A stretch of 64,000 bases of DNA, from assembly GCA_937873665.1 (NCBI GenBank), contig CALMYW010000394.1, positions 310,001 to 374,000 on the forward strand, read 5' to 3'. The translations under genes were made by a program, and so were the position numbers. Positions 8,641 to 17,928 of this stretch are shown piece by piece. Within the stretch, counting starts at the first letter, position 1. The number at the start of each line of letters is the position of its first letter. The DNA comes from an uncultured Sphingorhabdus sp. Lineage in GTDB: Bacteria; Pseudomonadota; Alphaproteobacteria; Sphingomonadales; Sphingomonadaceae. The notes below the pieces were generated by a model. It was not told the DNA's origin. It saw nothing but the letters and a program-made list of their open reading frames with translations, and made no database searches.

Positions 8641-9285
8641 TTATCGGGTCACATTATATCGGAGTTGATCTTCGGTCAGTTGGAAGCCGAGGAGAAGTTC
8701 GAAGCTGGCGCGTTGGATTGCCGCACGCACTTCGGGATCAGCCATCGGATCAAGCGCAGCGTCGGCATCGCCAGGTTTGCGCTTACGCGTTATTTTTTCG
8801 ACGATTTCCGGGGGTAAAGCGGCTGAAGCAGGATCGATATAGGCCGCACCCTTAGCCGCTGCCTGTGCACGATATTGCCCATCGGCAAAATTGACAGTTA
8901 CCTGCCCGATCCGCTTTGCCACAACGGCAGTCCCGCCTTGAACTACGGTGGAAAAATAGGGGAGTGTCACTGAACGTGCGCCGCGGGCATCACTCCGTCG
9001 AGCTTGAACCTCGAAATCCGCGACCGAATAGATTTTCGCGCCACTGCTGTTGCACGACGGCCGGACCTTGGTGATCGACGCAACGACATCGACCGAATCC
9101 GCATTTTGCGGCGCGCCCTGCACGAACAGCGTAATGTCGCCAGTGCCGTCGGCTACCGCCACCGTCGGGCAGCCCGTGCGCGTTGCCGTGACACCTACAC
9201 CCGAGTTAACGTCCAGCACGCCATCCTTTGCACAGCCTGCCAAAACCAGCAGAGCGAGCGGTGCTGCGTGCAATAGGATTTTCAT
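8641..9285 (-). CDS. Lipoprotein of unknown function (214 aa)
   Basis: I do not recognise the family. The N-terminus MKILLHAAPLALLVLAGC is a lipoprotein signal with Cys18 as the lipidated residue. The body is mostly predicted beta strand with an exported-protein composition, and contains one further cysteine pair (GCPTV and CNSSG) that could form a disulfide. The C-terminal 50 residues are charged (ITRKRKPGDADAALDPMADP). It is transcribed alone, with its own terminator, and is divergent from ispH across a 112-base spacer that holds a small inverted repeat (GCACT-ATAC-AGTGC at 9343-9356). Confidence 0.75.
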   Translation of the reverse strand: MKILLHAAPLALLVLAGCAKDGVLDVNSGVGVTATRTGCPTVAVADGTGDITLFVQGAPQNADSVDVVASITKVRPSCNSSGAKIYSVADFEVQARRSDARGARSVTLPYFSTVVQGGTAVVAKRIGQVTVNFADGQYRAQAAAKGAAYIDPASAALPPEIVEKITRKRKPGDADAALDPMADPEVRAAIQRASFELLLGFQLTEDQLRYNVTR

Positions 9286-9397
9286 GGATATAGCTTCCTC
9301 AGTCTTGTGCCGTTTCGGCGTTCGGTGCGTCTTTATCCGGCAGCACTATACAGTGCAACAAGGGAAAGGCCTTGGCCAATGCCTCCGGATTACCTAA

Positions 9398-10381
9398 ATG
9401 ACATTGCACATGACTGAACAAAACGAAAATCGCCGCCGCCTCGATATCCTGTTAGCTGCTCCGCGCGGCTTTTGCGCGGGCGTGGATCGCGCCATCCAGA
9501 TTGTGGAGCAAGCGCTCGAGCGCCATGGCGCGCCGATCTATGTGCGGCACGAAATCGTGCACAATAAATTCGTCGTCGACAGCCTGCGGGCAAAAGGCGC
9601 CATTTTCGTTGACGAACTCGACGAAGTTCCCGCCAATGCGCATGTGGTGTTTTCCGCGCATGGTGTCCCCAAATCGGTGCCGGAAGATGCACAAAATAGG
9701 GGATTGGCCTATTTTGATGCCACTTGCCCGCTCGTTTCCAAAGTGCATCGTCAAGCCGAACGCCAGGTCGAGGCGGGGCGCCATATTCTTTTTGTCGGTC
9801 ATAAGGGACATCCCGAAGTGATCGGAACCTTTGGCCAGGTAGCTTCCGGAGCGATGACGCTGGTCGAAACCGAGGAGGACGCCGAAAAGGTGGAGGTCGC
9901 AGACCCCGAGAATTTGGCGTTCCTGACGCAAACCACACTTTCGGTTGATGATACGGCCGAAATCGTTGCTACGCTGCAAAGGCGTTTCCCAGCGATAGTC
10001 GGGCCCAAAGGCGAAGATATATGTTACGCAACGTCGAACCGGCAGGCTGCGGTCAAGGCAATCGCCGGTCGTTGCGATCTGGTAATCGTGATTGGCGCAC
10101 CGAACAGTTCCAATTCGCTTCGATTGGTAGAGGTTGCTGAACGAGCAGGTACGCCAGCGCGGCTTGTGCAGCGGGCAGAAGAAATCGATTTCAACTGGTT
10201 GGACGGCGTAACGACGCTGGGGATAACTGCGGGCGCCTCCGCTCCTGAGGTGCTGGTACGCCAGTTTATCTCGCGCATTTCAGAACGGTTCGAAGTTCGC
10301 GAGGATCAAGTGGTAACCGCCGAAGAAAGCATCACCTTCAAGCTACCCCGCGAGCTCGCAGCAGCCGCCGACCCGGCCTGA
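9398..10381 (+). CDS. ispH: 4-hydroxy-3-methylbut-2-enyl diphosphate reductase
   Basis: IspH (LytB) is the iron-sulfur enzyme making IPP and DMAPP in the last step of the MEP isoprenoid pathway. The 327-residue protein has the three cluster cysteines in [24 protein letters not shown] and [10 protein letters not shown], plus the conserved [10 protein letters not shown] and [11 protein letters not shown] segments. An in-frame ATG 12 bases later (9410) is an equally plausible start because no strong ribosome site favours either. Its stop overlaps the thrB start by one base (TGATG), so ispH-thrB-rnhA form an operon. Confidence 0.97.
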   Translation: MTLHMTEQNENRRRLDILLAAPRGFCAGVDRAIQIVEQALERHGAPIYVRHEIVHNKFVVDSLRAKGAIFVDELDEVPANAHVVFSAHGVPKSVPEDAQNRGLAYFDATCPLVSKVHRQAERQVEAGRHILFVGHKGHPEVIGTFGQVASGAMTLVETEEDAEKVEVADPENLAFLTQTTLSVDDTAEIVATLQRRFPAIVGPKGEDICYATSNRQAAVKAIAGRCDLVIVIGAPNSSNSLRLVEVAERAGTPARLVQRAEEIDFNWLDGVTTLGITAGASAPEVLVRQFISRISERFEVREDQVVTAEESITFKLPRELAAAADPA

Positions 10382-11352
10382 TGGCAGTTTACACACAAGT
10401 CAGCGCCGAGGCGGCAGCGGAATTGCTGATGCGCTATGACGTGGGAAAGCTTGTCTCGCTCAAAGGCATCGCCGAAGGCGTCGAAAACAGCAATTATCTT
10501 CTCGAAACGGATCGGGCGCGTTTCATCCTCACATTGTACGAAAACAGGGTCAATCCGGCGGACCTGCCATATTTCCACAATTTGCTGGCACATCTTCATA
10601 ATGCTGGCTGCCCCGTGCCGCGCTTTATCGATGATAGCACAGGCCAGTGGCTGCAGGATGTTCACGGCAAGAAATCCTGCCTCATCGAATTCCTCCCTGG
10701 CATTTCGGTTTCAGAGCCCACACCAGAACAAGCCCATGCGGTCGGTCAATCTCTGGCAAAAATGCATCAGGCGGTCGGCGATTTTGGCGAGATCAAGCCA
10801 AACCCCTTGGGTCACAAAAGCTGGAGACCGCTGTTCGACCAGTGCGATAAAGTCGCCGCCGATGCGCTACAAGATGGCTTTACCGAAGATATTGACCGCG
10901 AATGCGACTGGCTTTCCGCGAACTGGCCACAAGATTTGTCCCAATGCGCGGTTCATACCGATCTTTTTCCGGACAATGTTCTGTTTCGGGGTGATCAGGT
11001 TGGCGGCTTGATCGATTTCTACTTCGCCTGCACAGACTACCGCGCTTATGATCTAGCTGTGACCCATGCAGCATGGAGCTTTACCGCCGACGGGCGTCAA
11101 TATCTGGCTGGCATTGGTGAAGCCTTGCTTGCCGGTTATGGCGAAGTCATCAAGCTTGACGAAGCCGAAGTACACGCCTTCCCTTCGCTGGCACGCGGGG
11201 CATCGTTACGATTCCTGCTCACCCGTCTTTATGACTGGATCAACACGCCCGCCGACGCGATGGTGACGCGCAAGGACCCTCTGGCCTTTTATCACCGGCT
11301 TGTTTTCTATCGCAGCGTCGAAAGCAGTAAATTGTTCGGAGGCGCGCCATGA
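10381..11352 (+). CDS. thrB: Homoserine kinase, APH-fold type
   Basis: This enzyme phosphorylates homoserine in threonine synthesis. The 323-residue protein has the aminoglycoside-phosphotransferase fold with the N-terminal ThrB signature [13 protein letters not shown], the catalytic loop [13 protein letters not shown] and the metal-binding [18 protein letters not shown]. It belongs to the kinase type found in alphaproteobacteria and pseudomonads, not the GHMP type of Escherichia coli. It overlaps ispH by one base and rnhA by four. The ispH-thrB-rnhA order is conserved in many alphaproteobacteria. Confidence 0.95.
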   Translation: MAVYTQVSAEAAAELLMRYDVGKLVSLKGIAEGVENSNYLLETDRARFILTLYENRVNPADLPYFHNLLAHLHNAGCPVPRFIDDSTGQWLQDVHGKKSCLIEFLPGISVSEPTPEQAHAVGQSLAKMHQAVGDFGEIKPNPLGHKSWRPLFDQCDKVAADALQDGFTEDIDRECDWLSANWPQDLSQCAVHTDLFPDNVLFRGDQVGGLIDFYFACTDYRAYDLAVTHAAWSFTADGRQYLAGIGEALLAGYGEVIKLDEAEVHAFPSLARGASLRFLLTRLYDWINTPADAMVTRKDPLAFYHRLVFYRSVESSKLFGGAP

Positions 11353-11789
11353 AAAAGGTAGAAATTTTCACCGACGGGGCCTGCAAGGGCAATCCGGGGC
11401 CCGGCGGCTGGGGCGCAGTGATCCGTTATGGCAAGCACGAAAAGGACATATCGGGCAGCGAGCCCGACACAACCAACAACCGCATGGAAATGACTGCGGC
11501 CATCAGGGCACTCAACCTGCTCATTGAACCCTGCGCCGTCACTTTACATACCGACAGCAAATATGTCCTCGATGGCATCACAAAATGGGTTGAGGGCTGG
11601 CAACGTAACGGTTGGAAAAACGCCTCCAAACAACCTGTTCGGAATGCTGATTTATGGCACGAACTGATCGAAGCGGTCGCCCGACACAAGGTCGAATGGG
11701 TGTGGGTCAAAGGCCATAATGGCCATGCCGAAAATGAACGGGCGGACCGGCTGGCCAGCGATGCTGCTGCCGCAGCCGGAACGCTTTAG
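11349..11789 (+). CDS. rnhA: Ribonuclease HI
   Basis: RNase HI cleaves the RNA strand of RNA-DNA hybrids. All acidic active-site residues are visible in the 146-residue product: Asp in [16 protein letters not shown], Glu in TNNRMEM, Asp in LHTDSKYV and Asp in NERADRLA, with the catalytic-loop histidine in [10 protein letters not shown]. The basic helix region [18 protein letters not shown] is typical of the E. coli type. The ATG overlaps the thrB stop (ATGA). Confidence 0.97.
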   Translation: MKKVEIFTDGACKGNPGPGGWGAVIRYGKHEKDISGSEPDTTNNRMEMTAAIRALNLLIEPCAVTLHTDSKYVLDGITKWVEGWQRNGWKNASKQPVRNADLWHELIEAVARHKVEWVWVKGHNGHAENERADRLASDAAAAAGTL

Positions 11790-11795
11790 CCTTTT

Positions 11796-11969
11796 TCAAC
11801 CTTCGCGGGTTTCAGCCCCCGGTCCGTTTTTCTGGATAGATTCGATGGCATTTTTGGCTGAAGCCTTGCTTGAATAGCCCTCGGTCCAGAAAATCGTTTC
11901 ACTGTTATATTTGAAATAGGCGACATATTCGCCCGCCTTGTTCTGCTTGATCTCGAAATAGTGCGCCAT
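11796..11969 (-). CDS. YegP-like DUF1508 protein (57 aa)
   Basis: A 57-residue protein (MAHYFEIKQNKAGEYVAYFK at the start, then SETIFWTEGYSSKASAKNAI) that matches the single-copy DUF1508/YegP domain: a short beta hairpin followed by a helix with the A-K-N-A-I-x-S-I pattern. A strong AAAGGAGGAACC ribosome site lies just upstream of the ATG. Function is unknown in the family. It ends only a few bases from the convergent rnhA stop. Confidence 0.85.
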   Translation of the reverse strand: MAHYFEIKQNKAGEYVAYFKYNSETIFWTEGYSSKASAKNAIESIQKNGPGAETREG

Positions 11970-12046
11970 GGTTCCTCCTTTGCGCAGAGCCGTGATATTC
12001 TACGCTATCAATCTGGGAGCCTTTCGCAAGCCAACGGTGTGTAAAA

Positions 12047-13153
12047 TCAACCAAATCGATCTGGCGAATATGGGGCAGGATCGATAGCGCGAAGCCTTTC
12101 TTCCCCGGTGATCTGCGCGGCAGCAAGCTTTGCAACGGCAGGTGCAGTCTGGATGCCAAAGCCGCCTTGCCCGGCAAGCCAGAAAAATTGCTCGTTCCGC
12201 GGATCCCGCCCGATTACCGGCCTCCTGTCCGGTGCGAAGCTGCGCAAACCTGCCCATTTGCGCTCTATCCGCTTGATTTTCCAGTCAACCACTTGCTCGA
12301 AGCGATCAAGCGCGGTTGCAACTTCAAGCTCCTCGGGCGCGGCATCGCATGGCGGTGTCGCGATTTCATCATGCGGGCTTACCCACAACCGCCCACCGGC
12401 ATCGGGTTTAAAGTAGAAACTTCCGTCGAGTCCGACGACGAGTGGCAAATCGGCAGGTGCGGCAGGAGCAATTTCGATTTGCACGACTGTGCGCCGATAG
12501 GGTTGGATGTCCAGTCGCCGGATGCCCGCGAGTTCCGCAATCATATCTGCCCATGCACCGGCCGCATTGACCACCATTTCGGCCTCAAACTGACCGGCAG
12601 CGGTCTTGATTGACCAACAGCCATCGACAAAGGCCAGTGCCCTTACAGGAGCCCTGCATTGAATTTCACAACCAAGCCGTCTGGCCGCCCCAAGATATGC
12701 CTGATGCAAGGCTGCAACATCGATGTCACAACAATCAGGCTCCCATAAGGCGAGGTCCCAGCCGTCTCTGCGTCCCGTAAGATGTCGCTCGATGTGATTG
12801 GCGGATAGTTTCTCGAGAGCAACCGAGCTCGCAGCAAAATCTGCCTGCATGTCCTCAGCGATTGAATGGCATTCTGCCGTCCCGATATGCAGAGCGCCGC
12901 GCGGGGTCAAAAATCCACGTTCGGAAAACTCTGCAGGAGGGGTTGAGAGGAACTGGTAGGAGGCTGTTGTCAGCGGCTGGATAGCCGGCCCACCATAGGT
13001 TTCGCTCCAGAACGCCGCCGAGCGGCCCGTTGAATGATAACCGGGGAATTCCTCTGCCTCTAGCAGCAAAACTGATTTCGACGGTGCAATCTCGGCCGCA
13101 AGGCTGGCGCCCGCCATTCCGGCGCCGACAATGGCAACATCGAAACGATTCAT
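12047..13153 (-). CDS. FAD-dependent oxidoreductase (DAO family)
   Basis: The 368-residue protein opens with a Rossmann dinucleotide motif (DVAIVGAGMAGASLAAEIA, GxGxxG) and has the second FAD-binding block LWLAGQGGFGIQTAP near the C-terminus. This is the glycine/D-amino-acid oxidase (DadA-like) superfamily; a substrate cannot be assigned. The ATG at 13153 is chosen because it overlaps the upstream hydrolase stop in an ATGA; a longer frame with a leading MYCRH is possible but lies inside that gene. It probably forms a two-gene operon with the hydrolase. Confidence 0.85.
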   Translation of the reverse strand: MNRFDVAIVGAGMAGASLAAEIAPSKSVLLLEAEEFPGYHSTGRSAAFWSETYGGPAIQPLTTASYQFLSTPPAEFSERGFLTPRGALHIGTAECHSIAEDMQADFAASSVALEKLSANHIERHLTGRRDGWDLALWEPDCCDIDVAALHQAYLGAARRLGCEIQCRAPVRALAFVDGCWSIKTAAGQFEAEMVVNAAGAWADMIAELAGIRRLDIQPYRRTVVQIEIAPAAPADLPLVVGLDGSFYFKPDAGGRLWVSPHDEIATPPCDAAPEELEVATALDRFEQVVDWKIKRIERKWAGLRSFAPDRRPVIGRDPRNEQFFWLAGQGGFGIQTAPAVAKLAAAQITGEERLRAIDPAPYSPDRFG

Positions 13154-14127
13154 GATTTGGGCGCTTTGCGATCGAGAAAGTTTTCGATGGCGGCAATACA
13201 TTTGTCGCGGACAGGGTCGGTTTCGCGCAAAAGTTCATGCGCAGCCTCATTACCAAATAAGACCAACTCGCTATTCGGCAGCCTTTTCGCATCGCGAATG
13301 ACCCTTTTGGTATCGACAAGATGATCGGCAGTTGTCGCCAACAGCAAGATAGGTACGGTTACCCCTTCCATGATTCCGGGCGCGTTCAACTGGCGCGTTG
13401 AAGCAATTGCCCGTTCGACCCAATGCCAGCTCGGCGGTCCAAGCCGCACCTCCGGTCGTTTCTGCCACCAATACAGTTCGTCCGCATAACGGGCCGAATC
13501 ATGTGTCAGTATCTTGGCGCGCGCATTCAGTGGTGATCCGGGTTTCTCACCTTCCTTCCACGCGGCCCTTTCCGGATTGCCAAGGGCGCGAAGCAGTTTG
13601 GCAACTGCGTGATGCACCGCATAAGGCAGCCCCATCGTCTGGATACCCAACATAGGTGCCGATAAAGCGACAGCATCCGGATCTATTGCTTTTTCGCATA
13701 ACGCGCGCATGACCAAATGCCCGCCCATACTGTGGGCAACCACTATATGCGGCCCCGGCCCTTGGGTTTTCCATTCGCGCCAAAACGCACCCAGGTCCGA
13801 AATCCAGGTCGAAAAATCATCGGCATGGCCGATATGCGGATCCCCGAGCAGTCGTCCTGAACCGCCCTGCCCGCGCCAGTCAATCGCCGTCACCTGCCAG
13901 CCTGAACGGGCAAAATGGTCCAGCGTTTCAAGATATTTCTCATAATGATCGCCCCGACCGGGCAGAAAAAGCATCGATCCGCGCGCTTCGGATATGCCTT
14001 CACCATCACCGTTCAACGAGGGCCAATCTATCCGCCGAATCCGCCAGCCATCCGGCGCAGTCCAGAATCCTTCGTGCGCATAACTCGGGATGGCACGCCG
14101 TATCGTTTCCGTTTGGGCTTCAGGCAT
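13150..14127 (-). CDS. Alpha/beta hydrolase, lysophospholipase-like
   Basis: The 325-residue protein has the alpha/beta hydrolase fold of the monoacylglycerol-lipase/lysophospholipase type: oxyanion region LFLPGRGDHYEKY, DWRGQGGSG and the nucleophile elbow VVAHSMGGHLVM with its serine. The acid and base are expected in TTADHLVDT and GNEAAHELLRE near the C-terminus. No signal peptide is visible. It is co-transcribed with the FAD oxidoreductase and is divergent from the pilus cluster across only 42 bases, where both promoters must be squeezed. Confidence 0.85.
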   Translation of the reverse strand: MPEAQTETIRRAIPSYAHEGFWTAPDGWRIRRIDWPSLNGDGEGISEARGSMLFLPGRGDHYEKYLETLDHFARSGWQVTAIDWRGQGGSGRLLGDPHIGHADDFSTWISDLGAFWREWKTQGPGPHIVVAHSMGGHLVMRALCEKAIDPDAVALSAPMLGIQTMGLPYAVHHAVAKLLRALGNPERAAWKEGEKPGSPLNARAKILTHDSARYADELYWWQKRPEVRLGPPSWHWVERAIASTRQLNAPGIMEGVTVPILLLATTADHLVDTKRVIRDAKRLPNSELVLFGNEAAHELLRETDPVRDKCIAAIENFLDRKAPKS

Positions 14128-14169
14128 GGTTACCTTTTAGAAAGTTCTGATGGTTAACAGTGCGGCAAT

Positions 14170-14643
14170 ATGGACCAGAATTTTTTCGCTTACGCGCTGC
14201 TTGGCGGCTTGGCAATCGGCCTGCTGGTGTCGATCTATTCCGACATTCGGCACCGCCTTATTTACAATTGGGTGACCGCATCGATCGCGCTCGCCGCTCC
14301 TCTTTACTGGCTTGCGACCGGGACATTCACCTGGCCTGAAATTGGCTATTATCTCGGCGCAGGAATCGCGACTTTCCTGTTCTTCGCGCTATTTTTCTAC
14401 TTCGGCATGATGGGTGGTGGCGACGTGAAATTGTTCGCGGCAGTCGCCCTGTGGTTTCCGCCATTGGTCGTCATCAAATTTGTTTTCAACGCCAGTTTGC
14501 TCGGCGCGCTGGTAACCATAATTTTCTTCATCGTTCACAAGATACGAAAAGGAAGCGGTCACGTCCGCATTCCATATGGCGTCGCAATTTCGCTCGCCGG
14601 CCTTTGGTGCGCCGGTGAACAGTTTTTTAACCATTTTAGGTGA
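14170..14643 (+). CDS. cpaA: Prepilin peptidase, TadV/CpaA type
   Basis: An inner-membrane aspartic protease that cleaves Flp-type prepilins. The 157-residue protein is the short, single-domain form with four to six membrane spans and both catalytic aspartates: one in SIYSDIRHRLIYNW and one in the GMMGGGDVKLFA (GxGD) motif. It opens the tad/cpa cluster. The pilin substrate gene itself is not in the window. Confidence 0.92.
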   Translation: MDQNFFAYALLGGLAIGLLVSIYSDIRHRLIYNWVTASIALAAPLYWLATGTFTWPEIGYYLGAGIATFLFFALFFYFGMMGGGDVKLFAAVALWFPPLVVIKFVFNASLLGALVTIIFFIVHKIRKGSGHVRIPYGVAISLAGLWCAGEQFFNHFR

Positions 14644-14685
14644 TTAGCTGTCTCATTCAGGGGACCGTTCAGGAGCTTGTTCGTC

Positions 14686-15702
14686 ATGGATAGGAAAAAA
14701 GTAATCTTGCTGGTCTGCGCGCTGCTGATAGCCGCAGTCACCGCGTTTATGGCGCGCAGCATGTTCTCGGGCGGAGGCGCACCCCAAGCGGTTGCACAAA
14801 AACCCGTCGCCACTGGCCCAAAGGTCATCGTTGCAACGCGGGCATTGCCGGTTGGAACAATTCTGACTGCAGACAGCATTCGCTATCAACCGTGGCCGGA
14901 AGAGCTGATCGAGGAAGCCTATTTCATCAAGAAAGACGGCGAGCCTGACCAGACGACCACATTGGTCGGCACGGTTGTGCGCAATCCGATTACAGCCGGA
15001 CAGCCGATTACCCAAGGTTCGCTTGTCGCTCCTGGCGATCGTGGTTTCCTTGCTGCGGCACTTGGACCGGGCATGCGTGCGGTATCGGTTCCAGTCTCTA
15101 CACTCACTGGTGTTTCGGGCTTTGTCTTTCCAGGTGACCGTGTGGACCTTGTCCTGACCCAGAATGTAAGCGGTGCAGGCACTGGTCAGCCCTTGAAAGT
15201 TTCGGAAACCATCATCCGCAACCTTCGCGTCCTGGCAACTGACCAGCGCTCGACACCAAGCGTCGATGAAAAAGGCAATAGCATTCCTTCGAAGTACAAG
15301 TTGGTGACCATCGAAGTGACGCCGCGCATTGCAGAAAAAATCGCCGTGGCGCAGACGATCGGTACGATCAGTCTCTCGCTCCGTTCGCTCGCCGACAACG
15401 CAGCCGAGCTCGAAATGGCGCTGGCATCGGGCGATGTGAAATTGCCCAAGGGCGCAACTGCTGAGGAAGAAGAAAAGTTCCTCGCCTCGGTTCAGAAGCA
15501 ACCGACTGCAGGCCCGAGCACCTATGCAACCGGCGGCGATGTCTCACGTTTCCAGCGTAGCAGCCTTCCCGCGATCACGCCCGTGCAGATTGCGGCAGAA
15601 GCAGTGAAAGTTGAAAAACAGATCGAACAGGTTCGCCGTGGCAGCGTCGTCCGCGTCTCTCGCGCCGGTGCTGTCGAAGAAGTCAATGTGGACCGGAGGT
15701 AA
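14686..15702 (+). CDS. cpaB: Pilus assembly protein CpaB (RcpC family)
   Basis: CpaB/RcpC is a periplasmic, membrane-anchored component of Flp/Tad pilus machines. The product (338 aa) has an N-terminal membrane anchor (VILLVCALLIAAVTAFMARS), an SAF domain from about residue 48 (KVIVATRALPVGTILTADSI) and the RcpC core (GMRAVSVPVSTLTGVSGF, FPGDRVDLVLT). I chose the ATG at 14686, which is placed about 10 bases after an AGGAG; an in-frame TTG nine bases earlier would sit on top of that site. Confidence 0.92.
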   Translation: MDRKKVILLVCALLIAAVTAFMARSMFSGGGAPQAVAQKPVATGPKVIVATRALPVGTILTADSIRYQPWPEELIEEAYFIKKDGEPDQTTTLVGTVVRNPITAGQPITQGSLVAPGDRGFLAAALGPGMRAVSVPVSTLTGVSGFVFPGDRVDLVLTQNVSGAGTGQPLKVSETIIRNLRVLATDQRSTPSVDEKGNSIPSKYKLVTIEVTPRIAEKIAVAQTIGTISLSLRSLADNAAELEMALASGDVKLPKGATAEEEEKFLASVQKQPTAGPSTYATGGDVSRFQRSSLPAITPVQIAAEAVKVEKQIEQVRRGSVVRVSRAGAVEEVNVDRR

Positions 15703-15706
15703 TATA

Positions 15707-17326
15707 ATGACCATCAAATCACTCATGAAATCCGGTGCCGCAGCGATTATCTTCGCTGCCTCCATTTCCACCGTTGCCAGCGCGGCACCTGCAAAGGCCG
15801 ATCCCGCTGCATCCAAAACCGGCGGCCGCGTGATCGTTCTGTCGGTCGGTCGTGGCGAGCAGATCAATCTGGGCTCTTCGGTATCCGACGTTGTTGTTTC
15901 TAACCCGACGATCGCCGATGTCGATGTCCGCAGCCCCCGGCAGCTCTACATCCTCGGAAAAGGGCAAGGCGAAACGACCGTCTATGCAACAGATGCTGCA
16001 GGACGGACAATCTACTCTGCCACTATCCGGGTAGGCAACAACCTCGACTCGGTTGATCAGATGCTGCTGCTCGCAATGCCCGAAGCCGACATCAAGGTTT
16101 CGACCATGAACGGTGTGGTACTGCTAACTGGTACGGTCGCCCAACCTGAAGATGTTCAGGAAGCTGAAACACTCGTTCAGGCGTTTGTTGGCGATGCGAC
16201 AAAAGTCGTCAGCCGACTGAAGACCGCCGTTCCAATGCAGGTCAATCTGCAGGTCCGGATTGCGGAAGTCAGCCGTTCGCTGGCCAAGGAAATTGCATCA
16301 AATTTCACAACTCGTGACAATGACGGCAATGGCCTTGTCTTTGGCGTCGGCCGCGGTCGCAGCGTGGGTACCATTGGCGATCTCAACACCAGCGCCTTTC
16401 CGCGCCTGGATGCGTCATCGCTGTACGGCCTTCCCGCAGGCTCAATCTCGTTGCCTTTCAACCCAGCGACCGGTCAGTTTATTACTGGCGGGACGCAATA
16501 TACCTTCAATAACCCGGTAGGAAGCAATGTGCTGAACCTCGCGGGCAAATTGTTCGGTATCGATGTCGCAGCTGCGTTTGACATTGCCGAGCGCGCCGGT
16601 CTTTCGACCACGCTTGCTCAACCTAATCTCACCACTATCTCTGGTGAATCCGCAGAATTTCTTGCGGGCGGGCAGTTTCCGATACCGGTAGCGGACAATT
16701 TTGGCGCGACCACCGTGCAGTTCCGTGATTTTGGTGTCAGCCTGCGCTACACCCCAACCGTCCAGTCTGACGGCCGCATCCTCCTTCGGGTGCGCCCGGA
16801 GGTCTCGGATATCTCGTCACAAGGCGCTGTTCGCATCGCAGGAACCGAAATACCGGCGATCACCACACGCATGGCGGAAACGACGGTCGAACTGGGTTCT
16901 GGCCAGAGCTTCATGATTGCCGGACTGCTCTCAAACTCGGCCAACACTTCGGTCGATAAATATCCGGGCTTGGGAGATGTTCCGGTTCTCGGTGCCCTGT
17001 TCAAGTCAAATGGCTGGAAGCGCAACGAGACCGAACTGGTCATCGTCGTTACTCCCTATCTGGTGAAGCCGGTCTCAGAATCAGAAATCAAGCTGCCGAC
17101 CGACGGATACAATACTCCGTCTGATCTGGAGCGCATCCTGCTCAACAAGACCGCGTCGAATTTGACCGGATCTGCTGAACGCCCGATGCCGACTGTTGCG
17201 CCCGACAATGTGAAGGGCCCGGAGTTCGGTACCGTAAGCGAAGCTGCTCCGGCGATCAGCACCAAGCAGGCCAAGAAATCCCAATCCGGTGAAGCAGGGT
17301 CAGCACCCGGCTTCAGCTTCAATTGA
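15707..17326 (+). CDS. cpaC: Tad pilus outer-membrane secretin CpaC
   Basis: The 539-residue protein is the secretin (RcpA/CpaC) forming the outer-membrane channel. It has a signal peptide (AAAIIFAASISTVASA), an N-terminal secretin domain (DVVVSNPTIADVDVRSPRQL), a BON-like module (VVLLTGTVAQPEDVQEAETL) and the secretin core with LAQPNLTTISGESAEFLAGG and VDKYPGLGDVPVLGALFKS. A GGAGGT ribosome site lies 6 bases before the ATG at 15707, which is why I prefer it to a longer frame starting in cpaB. Confidence 0.94.
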   Translation: MTIKSLMKSGAAAIIFAASISTVASAAPAKADPAASKTGGRVIVLSVGRGEQINLGSSVSDVVVSNPTIADVDVRSPRQLYILGKGQGETTVYATDAAGRTIYSATIRVGNNLDSVDQMLLLAMPEADIKVSTMNGVVLLTGTVAQPEDVQEAETLVQAFVGDATKVVSRLKTAVPMQVNLQVRIAEVSRSLAKEIASNFTTRDNDGNGLVFGVGRGRSVGTIGDLNTSAFPRLDASSLYGLPAGSISLPFNPATGQFITGGTQYTFNNPVGSNVLNLAGKLFGIDVAAAFDIAERAGLSTTLAQPNLTTISGESAEFLAGGQFPIPVADNFGATTVQFRDFGVSLRYTPTVQSDGRILLRVRPEVSDISSQGAVRIAGTEIPAITTRMAETTVELGSGQSFMIAGLLSNSANTSVDKYPGLGDVPVLGALFKSNGWKRNETELVIVVTPYLVKPVSESEIKLPTDGYNTPSDLERILLNKTASNLTGSAERPMPTVAPDNVKGPEFGTVSEAAPAISTKQAKKSQSGEAGSAPGFSFN

Positions 17327-17346
17327 GCGACGTGAGGAGCATGAAC

Positions 17347-17928
17347 ATGCGTGCAAAACTAATCTTGACGGCAACTTTGGCCTTCACGCTCGCCGGATGC
17401 GGCGCAACTGGCTCGAATACGTCGATGTACTCGACCAACCAACCGGTGGTTCAGCGCAACAACTACGCCCTCGACGTGAATGTCGATGGCAGCGCTGGAC
17501 TCTCGTCATTCGAACAAAACCGTATCGCAGAATGGTTTGAGGCCATGAAACTGCGATTTGGCGACCGCATTGCCGTGGATTTTGGCGATAGCTACCCCGA
17601 TGCAGCAACCAAGCAAGCGGTGAGTGACCTCGCGGCCAAGCATGGTTTGCTGTTAAGCGAGACGGCGCCGGTCACGGCTGGCAATGTGGTGCCGGGTACT
17701 GCCAGGGTAGTAGTGACCCGCTCGACGGCGAGTGTTCCCAATTGCCCGAATTGGACCAAAACCACTGAGGCCAATTACAACTCCAGCAACCATCCCAACT
17801 ACGGATGCGCTACGAACAGCAATCTTGCTACGATGGTTGCCGATCCCGAAGATCTAGTACGCGGCCGCGAGTCCACTCCTGAAAACAGCCGGGGTGGATC
17901 GCGCAAGAAATCCGGAGGCGCAAACTAA
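17347..17928 (+). CDS. cpaD: Pilus assembly lipoprotein CpaD
   Basis: CpaD is a periplasmic partner of the Tad secretin. The product (193 aa) has a lipoprotein signal (LTATLAFTLAGC) and the diagnostic C-terminal region VPNCPNWTKTTEANYNSSNH followed by NYGCATNSNLATMVADP. The start at 17347 has good spacing to GAGGAG; an ATG six bases earlier would be too close to it. The stop overlaps the cpaE start by one base. Confidence 0.92.
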   Translation: MRAKLILTATLAFTLAGCGATGSNTSMYSTNQPVVQRNNYALDVNVDGSAGLSSFEQNRIAEWFEAMKLRFGDRIAVDFGDSYPDAATKQAVSDLAAKHGLLLSETAPVTAGNVVPGTARVVVTRSTASVPNCPNWTKTTEANYNSSNHPNYGCATNSNLATMVADPEDLVRGRESTPENSRGGSRKKSGGAN